This document shows, in pieces, positions 8,934 through 17,737 of a stretch of 64,000 nt of DNA. Source of the stretch: CAYFQH01 sp964345215 (GTDB lineage Bacteria; Bacillota; Clostridia; Christensenellales; Aristaeellaceae); NCBI GenBank assembly GCA_964345215.1, contig CAYFQH010000004.1, positions 5,584-69,583 on the forward strand. Direction: 5' to 3'. The notes below the pieces were generated by a model. That model worked only from the letters and a program-made list of their open reading frames with translations. It ran no database searches and had not been told where the DNA came from. The number at the start of each line of letters is the position of its first letter. Position 1 is the stretch's first letter. The translations under genes were made by a program, and so were the position numbers.

Positions 8934-9770
8934 TTATTTTAATCCACTGTAACCAAAGGCTTGAATAATTTTTTTACTTGCAAAGATAAAAATAATCAAC
9001 ACAGGTATAACCAAAATAAAGTTAGCAGCCATAATGGTGTTCCATTGGATACCAAATTCAACGTCCCGTACTTTTTCAATAAACATGGTCAAGGGGCGGT
9101 ATTTCTCGTTGTTGGTCATCACCAAAGGCCAAAAATAGGAGTTCCAGGTGCTGATAAAAGAGAACATGGCGATGGTAATCATAGAAGATTTTGACATGGG
9201 CAGCATAATTTGGGTCATTACCTGTAATTCCGACGCATTGTCCAGCTTGGCCGATTCAATAATTTCATCGGGAATTTGCTTAAAGGACTGGCGCAGCATA
9301 AAAATACCAAAGGCATTTGCACCAAAGGGCAAAATTTGAGGCCACAGGGAACTGATGAGCTTTGCCTTTGACATCATTAAGTAGGTTGTAATGTAGGTAA
9401 TTTGGCCCGGGATCATAAAGGCCACCAGTACAATTGAAAACCACAGCCCTTGCAGGGGAAACCTTCTCTTAGCAAAAGCATAAGCTGCCGGCACCATTAC
9501 AATGAGCTGAATCACAATCACGCTTAAGGTCACCACAATGGAGTTAATGGCATACTGGGTAATGTCTACTTCCATATTCCAAATGTTTATAAAGTTTTGG
9601 AAGGTAAAGTTTTGGGGCCACAAGCTAGGCGGGGTTTGAATGGCTTCGTTATAGGTTTTAAAGGCGGTAATCATCATCCAATAAAAAGGGAACAGGAATA
9701 ATAAGATGATGAGAATTTTAAAAACATCACCAGGCAGCTTAGGCAGATAGTTTTTGAGCTTTCGTTTCAT
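8934..9770 (-). CDS. CUT1 sugar ABC transporter permease (MalG/UgpE-like)
   Basis: A 278-residue permease with six predicted membrane helices. The EAA loop reads IIESAKLDNASELQVMTQIMLP in the middle of the chain, and the C-terminus carries the IIQAFGYSGLK ending common to this family. It is the last gene of the long minus-strand cluster and pairs with the 9790 permease. The start is taken at ATG 9770, preceded by AAAGGA, rather than the longer frame to 9830. Substrate is presumably the same polyol or sugar conjugate handled by the rest of the cluster. Confidence 0.88.
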   Translation of the reverse strand: MKRKLKNYLPKLPGDVFKILIILLFLFPFYWMMITAFKTYNEAIQTPPSLWPQNFTFQNFINIWNMEVDITQYAINSIVVTLSVIVIQLIVMVPAAYAFAKRRFPLQGLWFSIVLVAFMIPGQITYITTYLMMSKAKLISSLWPQILPFGANAFGIFMLRQSFKQIPDEIIESAKLDNASELQVMTQIMLPMSKSSMITIAMFSFISTWNSYFWPLVMTNNEKYRPLTMFIEKVRDVEFGIQWNTIMAANFILVIPVLIIFIFASKKIIQAFGYSGLK

Positions 9771-9789
9771 ATTCGTGCACATTCCTTTC

Positions 9790-10725
9790 TTATTGATAAT
9801 GAACTTTCTTTTCAATGCCTTTAAAGTCAAGAAGGGTAACCAAAACCAAAATAATCATGAGCACAACCCCTGCTGCAGAACCAATGCCAAGGGAATTGTT
9901 CAGCTGAAAAGCATTTTCGTAAATATACATGGCCAACACCTGGGTTGAAGTACCCGGCCCGCCTCCGGTCATAATGCGGATGGAGTCGAAAACCTTAAAG
10001 GCGCCGGTTGTAATGGTAATAAGCAAAAAGAACAGCTGGGGGGAGAGCATGGGTAAGGTGATTCTAAAAAAAGTTTTTACTGGGGATGAGTTGTCAAGCT
10101 CTGCCGCTTCATAAATATCCGGCGAGATGGCCTTAAGGGCCGAAAGGACAATCAAGGCGTAATAGCCTATGCTCTTCCAAACGTTCATAATAATAATGGA
10201 GTTCATAGCCGTTGCACTAGTATCAAGCCAGCGTACAGGAGGGATGTTAAATATTTTAAGAACTGAGTTAAACAGCCCATAGCTATTTGAATCGTACAGC
10301 CATGACCAGATAAACGCACAGGAAATAGTAGCAATTAAGTGGGGGGTAAAAAAAGCTGTTTGAGCAAATTCGTTAATCTTTCTGTTTTTTTGCATCCATA
10401 CGGCAAAGAGAAGAGAAAAGGTGATTAGCAGTACAACCTCCGCTACCGTGTAATACGCAGTATTTTTAAGGGCAACCAAAAATTCGTTGCGCACAAAAAA
10501 GAGTTCGTAATAGTTGTTCAGCCCTACAAATTCTTTATAAGGCCTTGTGGCGTTGCCCCTAAAAAGACTTAGGTGAATAATATTAATCATGGGGTAGATC
10601 ACAAATAAAATTAAAAAAATCATTGCGGGCAAAATCATCAAGTAGGAGCCTAAATGGCTTTTCCAAGGGGTTTTCCGCCGCACATTCATTACTGGGTTTT
10701 TTACGTTTTTCACTTCCCTAGTCAT
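9790..10725 (-). CDS. CUT1 sugar ABC transporter permease (MalF/UgpA-like)
   Basis: A 311-residue membrane protein with six helices and a cytoplasmic N-terminal tail. The docking loop is DIYEAAELDNSSPVKTFFRITLP, and FDSIRIMTGGGPGTSTQVL is the hallmark of UgpA/MalF-like subunits. TGGAGGAAAC precedes the ATG at 10725, which overlaps the end of the ATPase gene by eight bases, implying translational coupling. It forms the channel with the 8934 permease. Confidence 0.9.
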   Translation of the reverse strand: MTREVKNVKNPVMNVRRKTPWKSHLGSYLMILPAMIFLILFVIYPMINIIHLSLFRGNATRPYKEFVGLNNYYELFFVRNEFLVALKNTAYYTVAEVVLLITFSLLFAVWMQKNRKINEFAQTAFFTPHLIATISCAFIWSWLYDSNSYGLFNSVLKIFNIPPVRWLDTSATAMNSIIIMNVWKSIGYYALIVLSALKAISPDIYEAAELDNSSPVKTFFRITLPMLSPQLFFLLITITTGAFKVFDSIRIMTGGGPGTSTQVLAMYIYENAFQLNNSLGIGSAAGVVLMIILVLVTLLDFKGIEKKVHYQ

Positions 10726-11770
10726 GATTGTTTCCTCCAGCCAAAGCAATATACTTCTCGTAAGTAGGAGTATCTTCCTTGCGTATCCTCTCCCCTGCGG
10801 CATCAAATACAAACAGGTCTTCTCCTTCTACGCAAATAAATACTTTATCTCCAAAGGTAAAGCTTTCGTCCAGGCTCTTTACCATAATAAACTCATTGCC
10901 CATTTCAATTTTATAAAGGGTTTCAGAGCCTAACATTTCCCTGGTGATAATGGTGCCCTTGCGCATAAAGGCTGTATTGCTCGGTTCCCGGTTCAGCAGC
11001 ACTTTTTCAGGTCTAAAGCCAATATGAATACCATTTTCAACTTTGGTAATGTTCATAGGCGGGGTACCAATAAACTGAGCGGCAAAAATGTTGTTAGGGT
11101 TTTTATATAGTTCTTCGGGGGATGCCTCCTGTACAATTCTGCCCTTATCCATTAAAACAATTACATCTGCCATGGCCATGGCCTCAACCTGGTCGTGGGT
11201 AACGTATACAAAGGTGGTTTTAAGCCTGTTATGCATTTCAATCAGTTCTGTGCGCATGGCCGCCCGCAGTTTAGCATCAAGGTTTGACAGGGGTTCATCC
11301 ATCAAAAAAACCTGGGGCTCTTTTACCATGGCCCGGGCCAGAGCAATGCGCTGGCGTTGACCGCCGGAAAGGGTAGAAGGTTTTCTTTCTAAATATTCAT
11401 ACAAGCCCAAGGTGCGGGTTACCTCTTCAATACGGTTTTTCCGTTCTTCTTTGGGAACTTTATTGTTTTTTAAACCAAACTCAATGTTTTCCCTTACAGT
11501 CATCGTAGGATAAATAGCATAATTTTGAAAAACCATTGCAATATCACGTTTGCCCGGCGCTAAATCTGTAATATCCTTATCATCCAAATAAATATGCCCG
11601 CTTGTTGCAGGCCCAATGCCTGCAATCATTCTTAAAAGGGTTGTTTTACCGCAGCCGGAAGCACCAACTAAAACTGTAAACTTACCGTCGTGAACGGTTA
11701 AATTTAAATTTTCAATGACTTTTGTATGTCCAAATGCTTTTGATACGTTTTCAAACCTGATTTGTGCCAT
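10718..11770 (-). CDS. ugpC: Sugar ABC transporter ATP-binding protein (UgpC/MsmK-like)
   Basis: A 350-residue ATPase with Walker A GASGCGKTT near residues 36-44, Q-loop MVFQNYAIYP, signature LSGGQRQRI, Walker B FLMDEP and switch VTHDQVEA, followed by a TOBE/OB-fold tail (GFRPEKVLL). UgpC/MsmK proteins power CUT1 importers and sometimes serve several of them. It lies between the binding-protein gene and the permeases of its own importer. The importer at 60498-63572 has no ATPase, so this subunit may also serve that one (inference). Confidence 0.92.
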   Translation of the reverse strand: MAQIRFENVSKAFGHTKVIENLNLTVHDGKFTVLVGASGCGKTTLLRMIAGIGPATSGHIYLDDKDITDLAPGKRDIAMVFQNYAIYPTMTVRENIEFGLKNNKVPKEERKNRIEEVTRTLGLYEYLERKPSTLSGGQRQRIALARAMVKEPQVFLMDEPLSNLDAKLRAAMRTELIEMHNRLKTTFVYVTHDQVEAMAMADVIVLMDKGRIVQEASPEELYKNPNNIFAAQFIGTPPMNITKVENGIHIGFRPEKVLLNREPSNTAFMRKGTIITREMLGSETLYKIEMGNEFIMVKSLDESFTFGDKVFICVEGEDLFVFDAAGERIRKEDTPTYEKYIALAGGNNHD

Positions 11771-11829
11771 ATCCTATTCTCCTGTCTGTTTACTGGTATA
11801 TGTTAAAAACAGTTCCATAATAAAAAAAT

Positions 11830-11854
11830 AATAGGAGGGCATAGCCCTCCTATT
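11830..11854 (-). terminator. Stem-loop with U-run between solute-binding gene and ugpC
   Basis: An 11-bp perfect stem (AATAGGAGGGC/GCCCTCCTATT, 3-base loop) followed on the minus strand by ATTATTTTTTTA is a textbook intrinsic terminator. It lies 15 bases after the stop of the solute-binding gene and upstream of ugpC, so partial termination would make more binding protein than transporter. Confidence 0.85.
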
Positions 11855-11868
11855 GAAGATTGCTTCCC

Positions 11869-13173
11869 TTATTTGAAAAAGCTAGCAGTTGTGGTTTTAA
11901 TTTGTTCCAAAGCCTGTTCAGGGGTGATGCTGCCTTCTTGAATCAATAAGGATACAGCATCCCAGCAAGCTTTTGTATAGTCTTGCAGGAAGGGAACATA
12001 GGGATCTTCCTGACATTTGGCGGTAGCCATTTGATCGTAAGCAACCTTGTATAAAGGGTTTTCTGCCCAGAAATCAACCATATCGGCATATTCAGCAACA
12101 GATTTGGTCACGGGAACGTAGCCTGAGTTAATGGTATTATAAGCAACCATTTCATCACTCATTAGAAATTGGATAAATTCCCAAGAGGCGGCGATTTGCT
12201 CATCGGTATTGCCTTCGCTAATCACAACCAAGTTTCCACCGCCGATTTCAGCAATGGGTTTTTCAGCATCGTAAGTAGGATAAGGCATAACGCCAACTTC
12301 AAAACCAGCTTCCCCGGCGTTAATCAAAATGTTTTTCATGCTACCGGAAGATTGGTAAAGGGCGGCTAATTTTTTCTGGAAAAAACGTTCTTGGGCAGCT
12401 GTGCCGGCGTTTGTAGAGTCAAAACTGCGGCACCATCCTTCGTCAACCCAGCCGCGCCAGTCGGTTAAGATTTGCAGGGTGGTTCCATCTTCCAAAGTAG
12501 GAGAGGATTTTCCATCTTCCGAAAACATGATGGAGCCCAGCTGCTGCAGGTTAGCGGCCTGGTAATATCCCCAGTCATTAACAATTTCAAGGCCATGAAC
12601 CAATACTTCGCCGGTGGCTGCGTCTACTTCGTACAGAGCTTTACAAAATTCAACCATTTCAGCAATGGTGGTAGGAGGAGTTAAACCCTTTTCGTCTGCC
12701 ATGGTCTTATTGTAGTATAAAACAGGGGTAGAACGGATATAGGGGAAAACATGAAGTTCGCCGTCCCGGTTACCGTAAATGCTCAAAAAGGGATCAAACA
12801 GGTTGTTCCTGTCAAAACCGGAAGCCTCGGCATAAGAAGCCATGTCCGCCACTACTTCATCCTCGATTAAATAGCCGGTAAAGGTGTTACCCATAACGGC
12901 GATTTGAGGCTGTTCCCCTGCCTGAATGGATAATTGCACTTTAGGTAAAATATCGTCGTAGCTGCCAATAAACACTTCTTCTACAACAATGCCTTTTTCT
13001 TTACCAACAGTTTCGTTAAAGGTTTTTACAGAGTGCTCTACAACCTCATAGTTGGCCCCTGAACCACGGGTGTGCCAAAATTGGATTGTAATGGGATTTT
13101 CCTGGGCCAATGCTGCCATAGCAAAAGACAAGACCATAACCATAGCCAGCAAGAATGATAGGGTTTTTTTCAT
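11869..13173 (-). CDS. CUT1 sugar ABC transporter solute-binding protein (UgpB/MalE-like)
   Basis: A 434-residue secreted protein with a signal peptide of about 23 residues (MKKTLSFLLAMVMVLSFAMA) and no lipobox. The mature part starts with ITIQFWHTRG, the typical first strand of family 1 binders, and has the DILPKVQLSIQAGEQPQIAV segment seen in UgpB-like proteins. It is preceded by AAGGAGG and a strong promoter, and followed by a terminator hairpin. It delivers the ligand to the 8934/9790 permeases. UgpB relatives bind glycerol-3-phosphate or glycerophosphodiesters, but sugar binders are equally similar in pattern. Confidence 0.88.
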   Translation of the reverse strand: MKKTLSFLLAMVMVLSFAMAALAQENPITIQFWHTRGSGANYEVVEHSVKTFNETVGKEKGIVVEEVFIGSYDDILPKVQLSIQAGEQPQIAVMGNTFTGYLIEDEVVADMASYAEASGFDRNNLFDPFLSIYGNRDGELHVFPYIRSTPVLYYNKTMADEKGLTPPTTIAEMVEFCKALYEVDAATGEVLVHGLEIVNDWGYYQAANLQQLGSIMFSEDGKSSPTLEDGTTLQILTDWRGWVDEGWCRSFDSTNAGTAAQERFFQKKLAALYQSSGSMKNILINAGEAGFEVGVMPYPTYDAEKPIAEIGGGNLVVISEGNTDEQIAASWEFIQFLMSDEMVAYNTINSGYVPVTKSVAEYADMVDFWAENPLYKVAYDQMATAKCQEDPYVPFLQDYTKACWDAVSLLIQEGSITPEQALEQIKTTTASFFK

Positions 13174-13263
13174 CGTAAGTCCTCCTTAAAATTTAAAATA
13201 GCAAATGCAGCAGACTTTACCGCATTGTTTCAAAAAATAAAAATCGGGCTTCAACTCAAATGT

Positions 13264-13292
13264 AGCATAGCAAGAATTAAATTCCTTGTCAA
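13264..13292 (-). promoter_or_regulatory. Sigma-A promoter of the sugar-importer genes
   Basis: On the minus strand TTGACA (13287-13292) and TATGCT (13264-13269) are 17 bases apart and about 90 bases upstream of the binding-protein start. A 10-bp inverted repeat abuts the -35 box at 13291-13318. Part of the same sequence is duplicated beyond the N gap. Confidence 0.75.
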
Positions 13293-13475
13293 TAGGAAAA
13301 TGTTAGTTTTTTCCTATTTTNNNNNNNNNNNNNNNNNNNNNNNNNNNNNNNNNNNNNNNNNNNNNNNNNNNNNNNNNNNNNNNNNNNNNNNNNNNNNNNN
13401 NNNNNNNNNNNNNNNNNNNNCATAGCAAGAATTAAATTCCTTGTCAATAGGAAAATGTTAGTTTTTTCCTATTTT
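13266..13475. repeat. Exact 55-bp duplicate flanking a 100-N scaffold gap
   Basis: Bases 13266-13320 and 13421-13475 are identical over 55 positions, and 13321-13420 are all N. Two contigs ending in the same sequence were evidently joined with a placeholder gap. The true DNA most likely has one copy and no gap, so distances in this intergenic region are overstated by about 155 bases. Confidence 0.92.
13291..13318. promoter_or_regulatory. Inverted repeat upstream of the -35 box (possible regulator site or upstream terminator)
   Basis: AATAGGAAAA (13291-13300) and TTTTCCTATT (13309-13318) form a perfect 10-bp inverted repeat with an 8-base spacer directly upstream of the promoter. It could bind a regulator or, read as RNA, end transcription from the phosphodiesterase gene. 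The same repeat recurs after the gap as part of the 55-bp duplicate. Confidence 0.5.
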
Positions 13476-13537
13476 TTGTTCTTATTTTACATTATTACAG
13501 CAAAATTCATGAACTGAAGCACTTGTTTTGTGTGTTT

Positions 13538-13568
13538 TTAACATATGTTTAAGGCTAATTTAACATAT
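13538..13568. promoter_or_regulatory. Paired TTAACATAT motifs (candidate DeoR operator)
   Basis: TTTAACATAT occurs at 13537-13546 (within an imperfect palindrome reaching 13552) and again at 13559-13568, just upstream of the importer genes and overlapping the 3' edge of the phosphodiesterase region. The related ATTAACATAT lies at 18691-18700 below the pfkB promoter. Shared motifs at two promoters of the cluster suggest a site for the DeoR protein encoded at 18812. Confidence 0.4.
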
Positions 13569-13570
13569 CT

Positions 13571-14884
13571 TTACAACGATAAGATGATTTCATCCATAGC
13601 TTTTCCATCAATGTCTTCCATGGAAAAGCCCAGTACTTTTGCAAAAGTCGGCGCTTCATCTACAATGGGTTTTCGTTCAAGTACAACCCCAGGTTTTATG
13701 CCGGGGCCAAAGGCCATAAAAGTAGGCTGGGGCCCTTTATCCGGATGATGGCCGTGAGTTGCTCTGCCAAAGCGGTAATCTTCAATATCTAAATTGCGAA
13801 CAAGGGGTCGTGTCCAGTGATTGGTAAAGGAGGTGAAGCCATCGGTTTCAATCACAAAGGAAAAATCGCCTCCCAAACGTTCTTCTTCCTGAACTTCTTT
13901 GGCTGTATATACCCTGCTGATTCCATAAATGCCTTCATCACACATATGATTTAAAAGGGTATATACCTCATCATAGGTTTTTTGATCTGCCGGGTCTTTT
14001 AAGTATACCTGGGCAGACAGGGCAGTAGATTTGCAAATGGCTTTGTAGTCTTCCACTTCTCCTTTTGAATTGACATTAATAAAGCCTTTTTCGGCCAAAA
14101 CAACGTTTGGCGAAATGGTTCTGTTAATGTTCATTTGCCCGTGGTCGCTGACAATAAAAAAGGTAGTCTCTTCCAAAATACCCGCATCTTCAGTTGCCTT
14201 TACAATTTGCGAAAACCACTCGTCAATTTCATGGAGCCCATGGGTTACTTTGGGCGAAAACAGCCCCGTTTGGTGCCGATAAGCATCAATATTGGCAGGG
14301 TGAATCATCAGCAGGTTAGGTTTAAATTCCCTAATAATAGCAGAAGCGCAGGCATGAACAAAGCGGTCCGCATGGGGGTGCTGGCGGTGCTTCCCGTCGA
14401 CCAAATGGGCGTTTGGCTTAACCACCTTTTCAATCACCTCTGGTGAACTGCCAGAGTTTTCAAAGCATTGTACCGTTGTTTCCTCACTGCTTTGGGGCCA
14501 ATATTCGTCTACCAGGTAATCAATGCTGGGATGGTTGCCTGTAACGGGCCAAAAAACAGCTGCTGTACTCAGCCCTGCTTTTTTGGCGGCATCAAAAATA
14601 TCCGGTACTTTCACTGCGTCATTGAACCACTCCCAATCGGAAGAAAGCTCGGTTAAAATTGTTTTTTCGTTGTTGATAATGCCGTGACGGTCCGGGTACA
14701 CCCCTGTGCGCATGGAAGTATGCTCAGGGTAGGTTACCGTAGGGTAAATGGCCCGGATGGTTTTAACAATGGCCATCTTATCCCAAAACTTTCCGAAGGC
14801 GGGTAAGGTTCTCAGGGTTTCCAGGTCTTCATAAACCATCGCATCCTGCGAAATAACAATGACATGTTTTGTCTTTTGCTCCAT
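13571..14884 (-). CDS. Type I phosphodiesterase/nucleotide pyrophosphatase family protein
   Basis: A 437-residue alkaline-phosphatase-superfamily hydrolase without a signal peptide, so probably cytoplasmic. The metal-binding and nucleophile regions are visible: VISQDAM near residue 12, the TVTYPEHTSMRTGVYPDRHG nucleophile loop near 49-68, and SDHGQM plus HGHHPD later. Relatives cleave phosphodiesters such as nucleotide sugars, glycerophosphodiesters or phosphonates. It sits between the FGGY kinase and the importer, all on one strand, suggesting that the imported compound is a phosphodiester or phosphoester. AAAGGGAGAGAG precedes the ATG. The exact substrate is unknown. Confidence 0.85.
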   Translation of the reverse strand: MEQKTKHVIVISQDAMVYEDLETLRTLPAFGKFWDKMAIVKTIRAIYPTVTYPEHTSMRTGVYPDRHGIINNEKTILTELSSDWEWFNDAVKVPDIFDAAKKAGLSTAAVFWPVTGNHPSIDYLVDEYWPQSSEETTVQCFENSGSSPEVIEKVVKPNAHLVDGKHRQHPHADRFVHACASAIIREFKPNLLMIHPANIDAYRHQTGLFSPKVTHGLHEIDEWFSQIVKATEDAGILEETTFFIVSDHGQMNINRTISPNVVLAEKGFINVNSKGEVEDYKAICKSTALSAQVYLKDPADQKTYDEVYTLLNHMCDEGIYGISRVYTAKEVQEEERLGGDFSFVIETDGFTSFTNHWTRPLVRNLDIEDYRFGRATHGHHPDKGPQPTFMAFGPGIKPGVVLERKPIVDEAPTFAKVLGFSMEDIDGKAMDEIILSL

Positions 14885-14900
14885 TGTTCTCTCTCCCTTT

Positions 14901-16430
14901 TTATTGATTATGCTGAAATTGATAAATGGCCTCGTAGGCCTTTTTCATATTTGGATACAAATTTGCATATACATCATACTGTTTTTGGTAATAAACCCTA
15001 TCTCCCTCTACCGGTTGGTAGGTGGTTTTACTTTGAATCAGCTTACCTGCTTCTTCAAAATTTTTATAAAGGCCAATGCCCACCCCAGCTGCAAAGGCTG
15101 CCCCTAAACTGGTGGCGTGGTGAGCCGTTGCATGAATACTAACGGGAATGCCCATCATAGAGGCTGCCATTTGGCCCCATAGGCTGCTTTTGGCTCCGCC
15201 TCCAATGGTTATTAGCTTTGTTACCTCAAGGCCATTTTCGTCCAGTATTTTTTTACATAGGTGGAGCCCCTGCATAATGCCTTCGTAAATAGATCGGGCA
15301 ATGTCTTTTTGATTATGCCCCAAGGTAGCGCCGATAAGGGTGCCCGAAACTTGAGCGGTCCACCAAGGAGTTCTTTCCCCCATTAAAGTAGGTAGAAAAA
15401 ACAGCCCCCTTGCACCAATGGGAGATTCTTCCACCATTTTTTCAATGGCTCCAAAGGAAAAGTCATCTCCCTGCCTGTTCATGCAAAGCAGGTTTTCCAC
15501 AGCCCAGTCATAGGCTGCTGCCCCGGATTGAAGGGTGCCGCAAACGTTATAACAGTCAATGTCCATGTCGTAATAGTTAAAGATGCGCATTTTATCGTCA
15601 ATAATGGGTTTTTCGCTCATGGCACTGATCCAGGCAGAGGAACCGATATTCATATAAGCATCTCCCGGCACATGCTGCCTGGCCCCATGGGCGGCACAGG
15701 CTCCGTCCCCTCCGCCTAAAACAACAGGCAGCCCCTGAGGCAGCCCTGTAGCCTTTGCCATTTTTTTCTGAAGCCTGCCGCTGGCATCGGTTGCTTTTAA
15801 AAGTTGGGGCATTTTACTTAGGTCGATGCCAAGATCTGTTAGAATATCCCGAGCCCAGTCTTTACTATACATGTTCATGCAGGCGCATAAGGAAGCATCA
15901 GAATAGTCCGTAACCCCCACCCGTCCTGTAAACTGGCCATAAAAATAGTCTTTAATGTTTACAAAGGCAAGAGCATCGCGGTATATATCCGGCCGATTCT
16001 CCTTTAGCCATAAATACTTGGGCAAGCCCGAGTGAACGTCAATTCGGTTGCCTGTAATGCGGTAAAAATCCTTCTGGGAAATGATTTTTTCGATAAACTT
16101 GGTTTGTTCATGGCTTCTAATGTCAGAATGGATGATGTTGTTGTAAAGGGCCTGACCCGAAGAATCAACGGGAATACAGCCATTCATAGTACCTGTAAAA
16201 ACCATGGCTGTAATAAAATGGGCCGGAACCACTGTAAGGGCCTTCTGGATGCCCATGATCACTTTTTCAAGCTGTTCCTCTGGTTTTTGCTCTGCCCAGC
16301 CTGTTTTTTCAAAATGCGTAGGATAGGACAGAACATCGCTGTACACAGCCCTGCCCTGTCCGTTAAATATGGCACACTTTACCCCGGTTGTACCTGCGTC
16401 AAGGGTTAGAATATGGTGTTCGTTCTTCAT
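14901..16430 (-). CDS. FGGY-family carbohydrate kinase (xylulokinase-like)
   Basis: A 509-residue kinase. The N-terminal ATP/sugar domain begins ILTLDAGTTGVKCAIFNGQG, FGGY motif 1 is in NRIDVHSGLPKYLW, and the C-terminal half has GERTPWW and ITIGGGAKSSLWGQMAAS, the phosphate-binding signature. FGGY enzymes phosphorylate ketoses or polyols such as xylulose, ribulose, glycerol or erythritol. GAGGGACAAACG precedes the start. The neighbours (a polyol dehydrogenase-like gene upstream and a phosphodiesterase downstream) indicate it phosphorylates an intermediate of the same pathway. Xylulose is the nearest guess only. Confidence 0.87.
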   Translation of the reverse strand: MKNEHHILTLDAGTTGVKCAIFNGQGRAVYSDVLSYPTHFEKTGWAEQKPEEQLEKVIMGIQKALTVVPAHFITAMVFTGTMNGCIPVDSSGQALYNNIIHSDIRSHEQTKFIEKIISQKDFYRITGNRIDVHSGLPKYLWLKENRPDIYRDALAFVNIKDYFYGQFTGRVGVTDYSDASLCACMNMYSKDWARDILTDLGIDLSKMPQLLKATDASGRLQKKMAKATGLPQGLPVVLGGGDGACAAHGARQHVPGDAYMNIGSSAWISAMSEKPIIDDKMRIFNYYDMDIDCYNVCGTLQSGAAAYDWAVENLLCMNRQGDDFSFGAIEKMVEESPIGARGLFFLPTLMGERTPWWTAQVSGTLIGATLGHNQKDIARSIYEGIMQGLHLCKKILDENGLEVTKLITIGGGAKSSLWGQMAASMMGIPVSIHATAHHATSLGAAFAAGVGIGLYKNFEEAGKLIQSKTTYQPVEGDRVYYQKQYDVYANLYPNMKKAYEAIYQFQHNQ

Positions 16431-16454
16431 CGTTTGTCCCTCAATGTTAGATAT

Positions 16455-17711
16455 TTACACCCAGTTGGCCAGCAGGTAATCCTCCGCCTCTTTGCTCCAG
16501 AGGCCATTATTCTTTTGAGTAATCTGAGCCAGGGCCTTAAAGCGCTCGTCCTTCTCGCCTAATTTTGCAAAATCCTCAATAGCGGTAAGGGGCATGGAAA
16601 TACTGTTGTAAATCATTTTTTTGCCTCCTGGAATATTAGGCAGGTTCAAAATGGTTTCCCCTGCACTATCCAGGCCTCCAATATGGGTTAGCATGACCGC
16701 AGGGTTAATTCGCCCGGCGGCAGTTAACTCCAGGGCTTCAATCATATCCTGGGTGTTGCCCCCTGTGGTTCCCATAACATGGGTAGCATTATAATGCACG
16801 TCATAAAAGTTAAGCCTGGCACTAAAGTTGGGGTCCGTTGGGCCGGCAAAAAAGTTTAAGCAGCCGTCTCTACCCAGGGTGGCAGAAGCCAAATCCAGCA
16901 AAGATTCAACAGGAGCATAAACAAATACATCATCGTAGCCCCCTTGGGATAGTTCATTTAGGTAAGCGGCAGCATCTTCCAGCTTGCTGGTATTAACATA
17001 TTGAAGGTCAACCCCGGCCTCTTTCTTGGCCTTTTGAGGCGGAAACAGCTCCTGAGCCCGGTTTAGCCTCTCTTCATCAATATCAACAATCGTTAACTGA
17101 CTGGGCTGCCTGTCGCCGTAGAGGGTATAGTCAATCATGCCCAAACCCATGGGCCCGGCACCGGCTAAAACAAGCATTTTCCCCCCTTCTTTAATACCCA
17201 TGTCATGGGTATACACCCCCATCTTTGTATGGTAGGAGGCATGAAAGGCGCCAATGGAGCAACTAAAAGGCTCAGCTAAAGAAGCCTCGTAGTAGGCTTC
17301 CCCTTTATATTCAAGCAAGCACCCCAGCTCCATTACCTCGGGAGGAATAATCATGTAAGTTGCATTGCCGCCAAAATAGGGGTAGGAATAACCAGGCGAC
17401 CACATGGTGCCTTTATAGTTTAAAGCAGGCTGTAAGGTAAATTTCATACCGGGTTTAAATTGATCCTGATGCTTTTTGCCCACCGCTACAATGTTGCCTG
17501 CCAGTTCATGGCCCATCATGACCGGATTTTCGTGTACGTCCTTAGGCACTCGTTTATGCTTCTCACCTAAAATGGCGCACTTGTAGGTGGACATGCACAC
17601 GCTGTCGGATATTACCTGGGCCAAAATTTCATCCTCTTTTATTTCCGGCAGTTCAAATTCTTCCAGCCGTAAATCCCCTGCTCCGTATAATCTTAATGCT
17701 TTTGTTTTCAT
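16455..17711 (-). CDS. Zinc-binding dehydrogenase, L-sorbose-1-phosphate reductase-like (SorE type)
   Basis: A 418-residue medium-chain dehydrogenase. The catalytic zinc site is suggested by the cysteine in SVCMSTYKC, followed by MMGHELAGNIVAVG; the cofactor domain has VLAGAGPMGLGMIDY, the GxGxxG nucleotide-binding turn. The length above 400 and phrases like WSPGYSYPYFGGNATYMIIP are typical of SorE-like reductases rather than simple sorbitol dehydrogenases. GGAAGGAG precedes the start, and the gene lies 26 bases after pfkB. It probably interconverts a sugar phosphate or ketose with its polyol; the substrate is not fixed. Confidence 0.85.
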   Translation of the reverse strand: MKTKALRLYGAGDLRLEEFELPEIKEDEILAQVISDSVCMSTYKCAILGEKHKRVPKDVHENPVMMGHELAGNIVAVGKKHQDQFKPGMKFTLQPALNYKGTMWSPGYSYPYFGGNATYMIIPPEVMELGCLLEYKGEAYYEASLAEPFSCSIGAFHASYHTKMGVYTHDMGIKEGGKMLVLAGAGPMGLGMIDYTLYGDRQPSQLTIVDIDEERLNRAQELFPPQKAKKEAGVDLQYVNTSKLEDAAAYLNELSQGGYDDVFVYAPVESLLDLASATLGRDGCLNFFAGPTDPNFSARLNFYDVHYNATHVMGTTGGNTQDMIEALELTAAGRINPAVMLTHIGGLDSAGETILNLPNIPGGKKMIYNSISMPLTAIEDFAKLGEKDERFKALAQITQKNNGLWSKEAEDYLLANWV

Positions 17712-17737
17712 AGTGTTCTCCTTCCATAAGCAGCTGT

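Noticed and set aside
13225..13425. A plus-strand frame running into the N gap
   Set aside because: Half of it consists of N and the rest is the promoter region of the minus-strand importer operon; no ribosome site.
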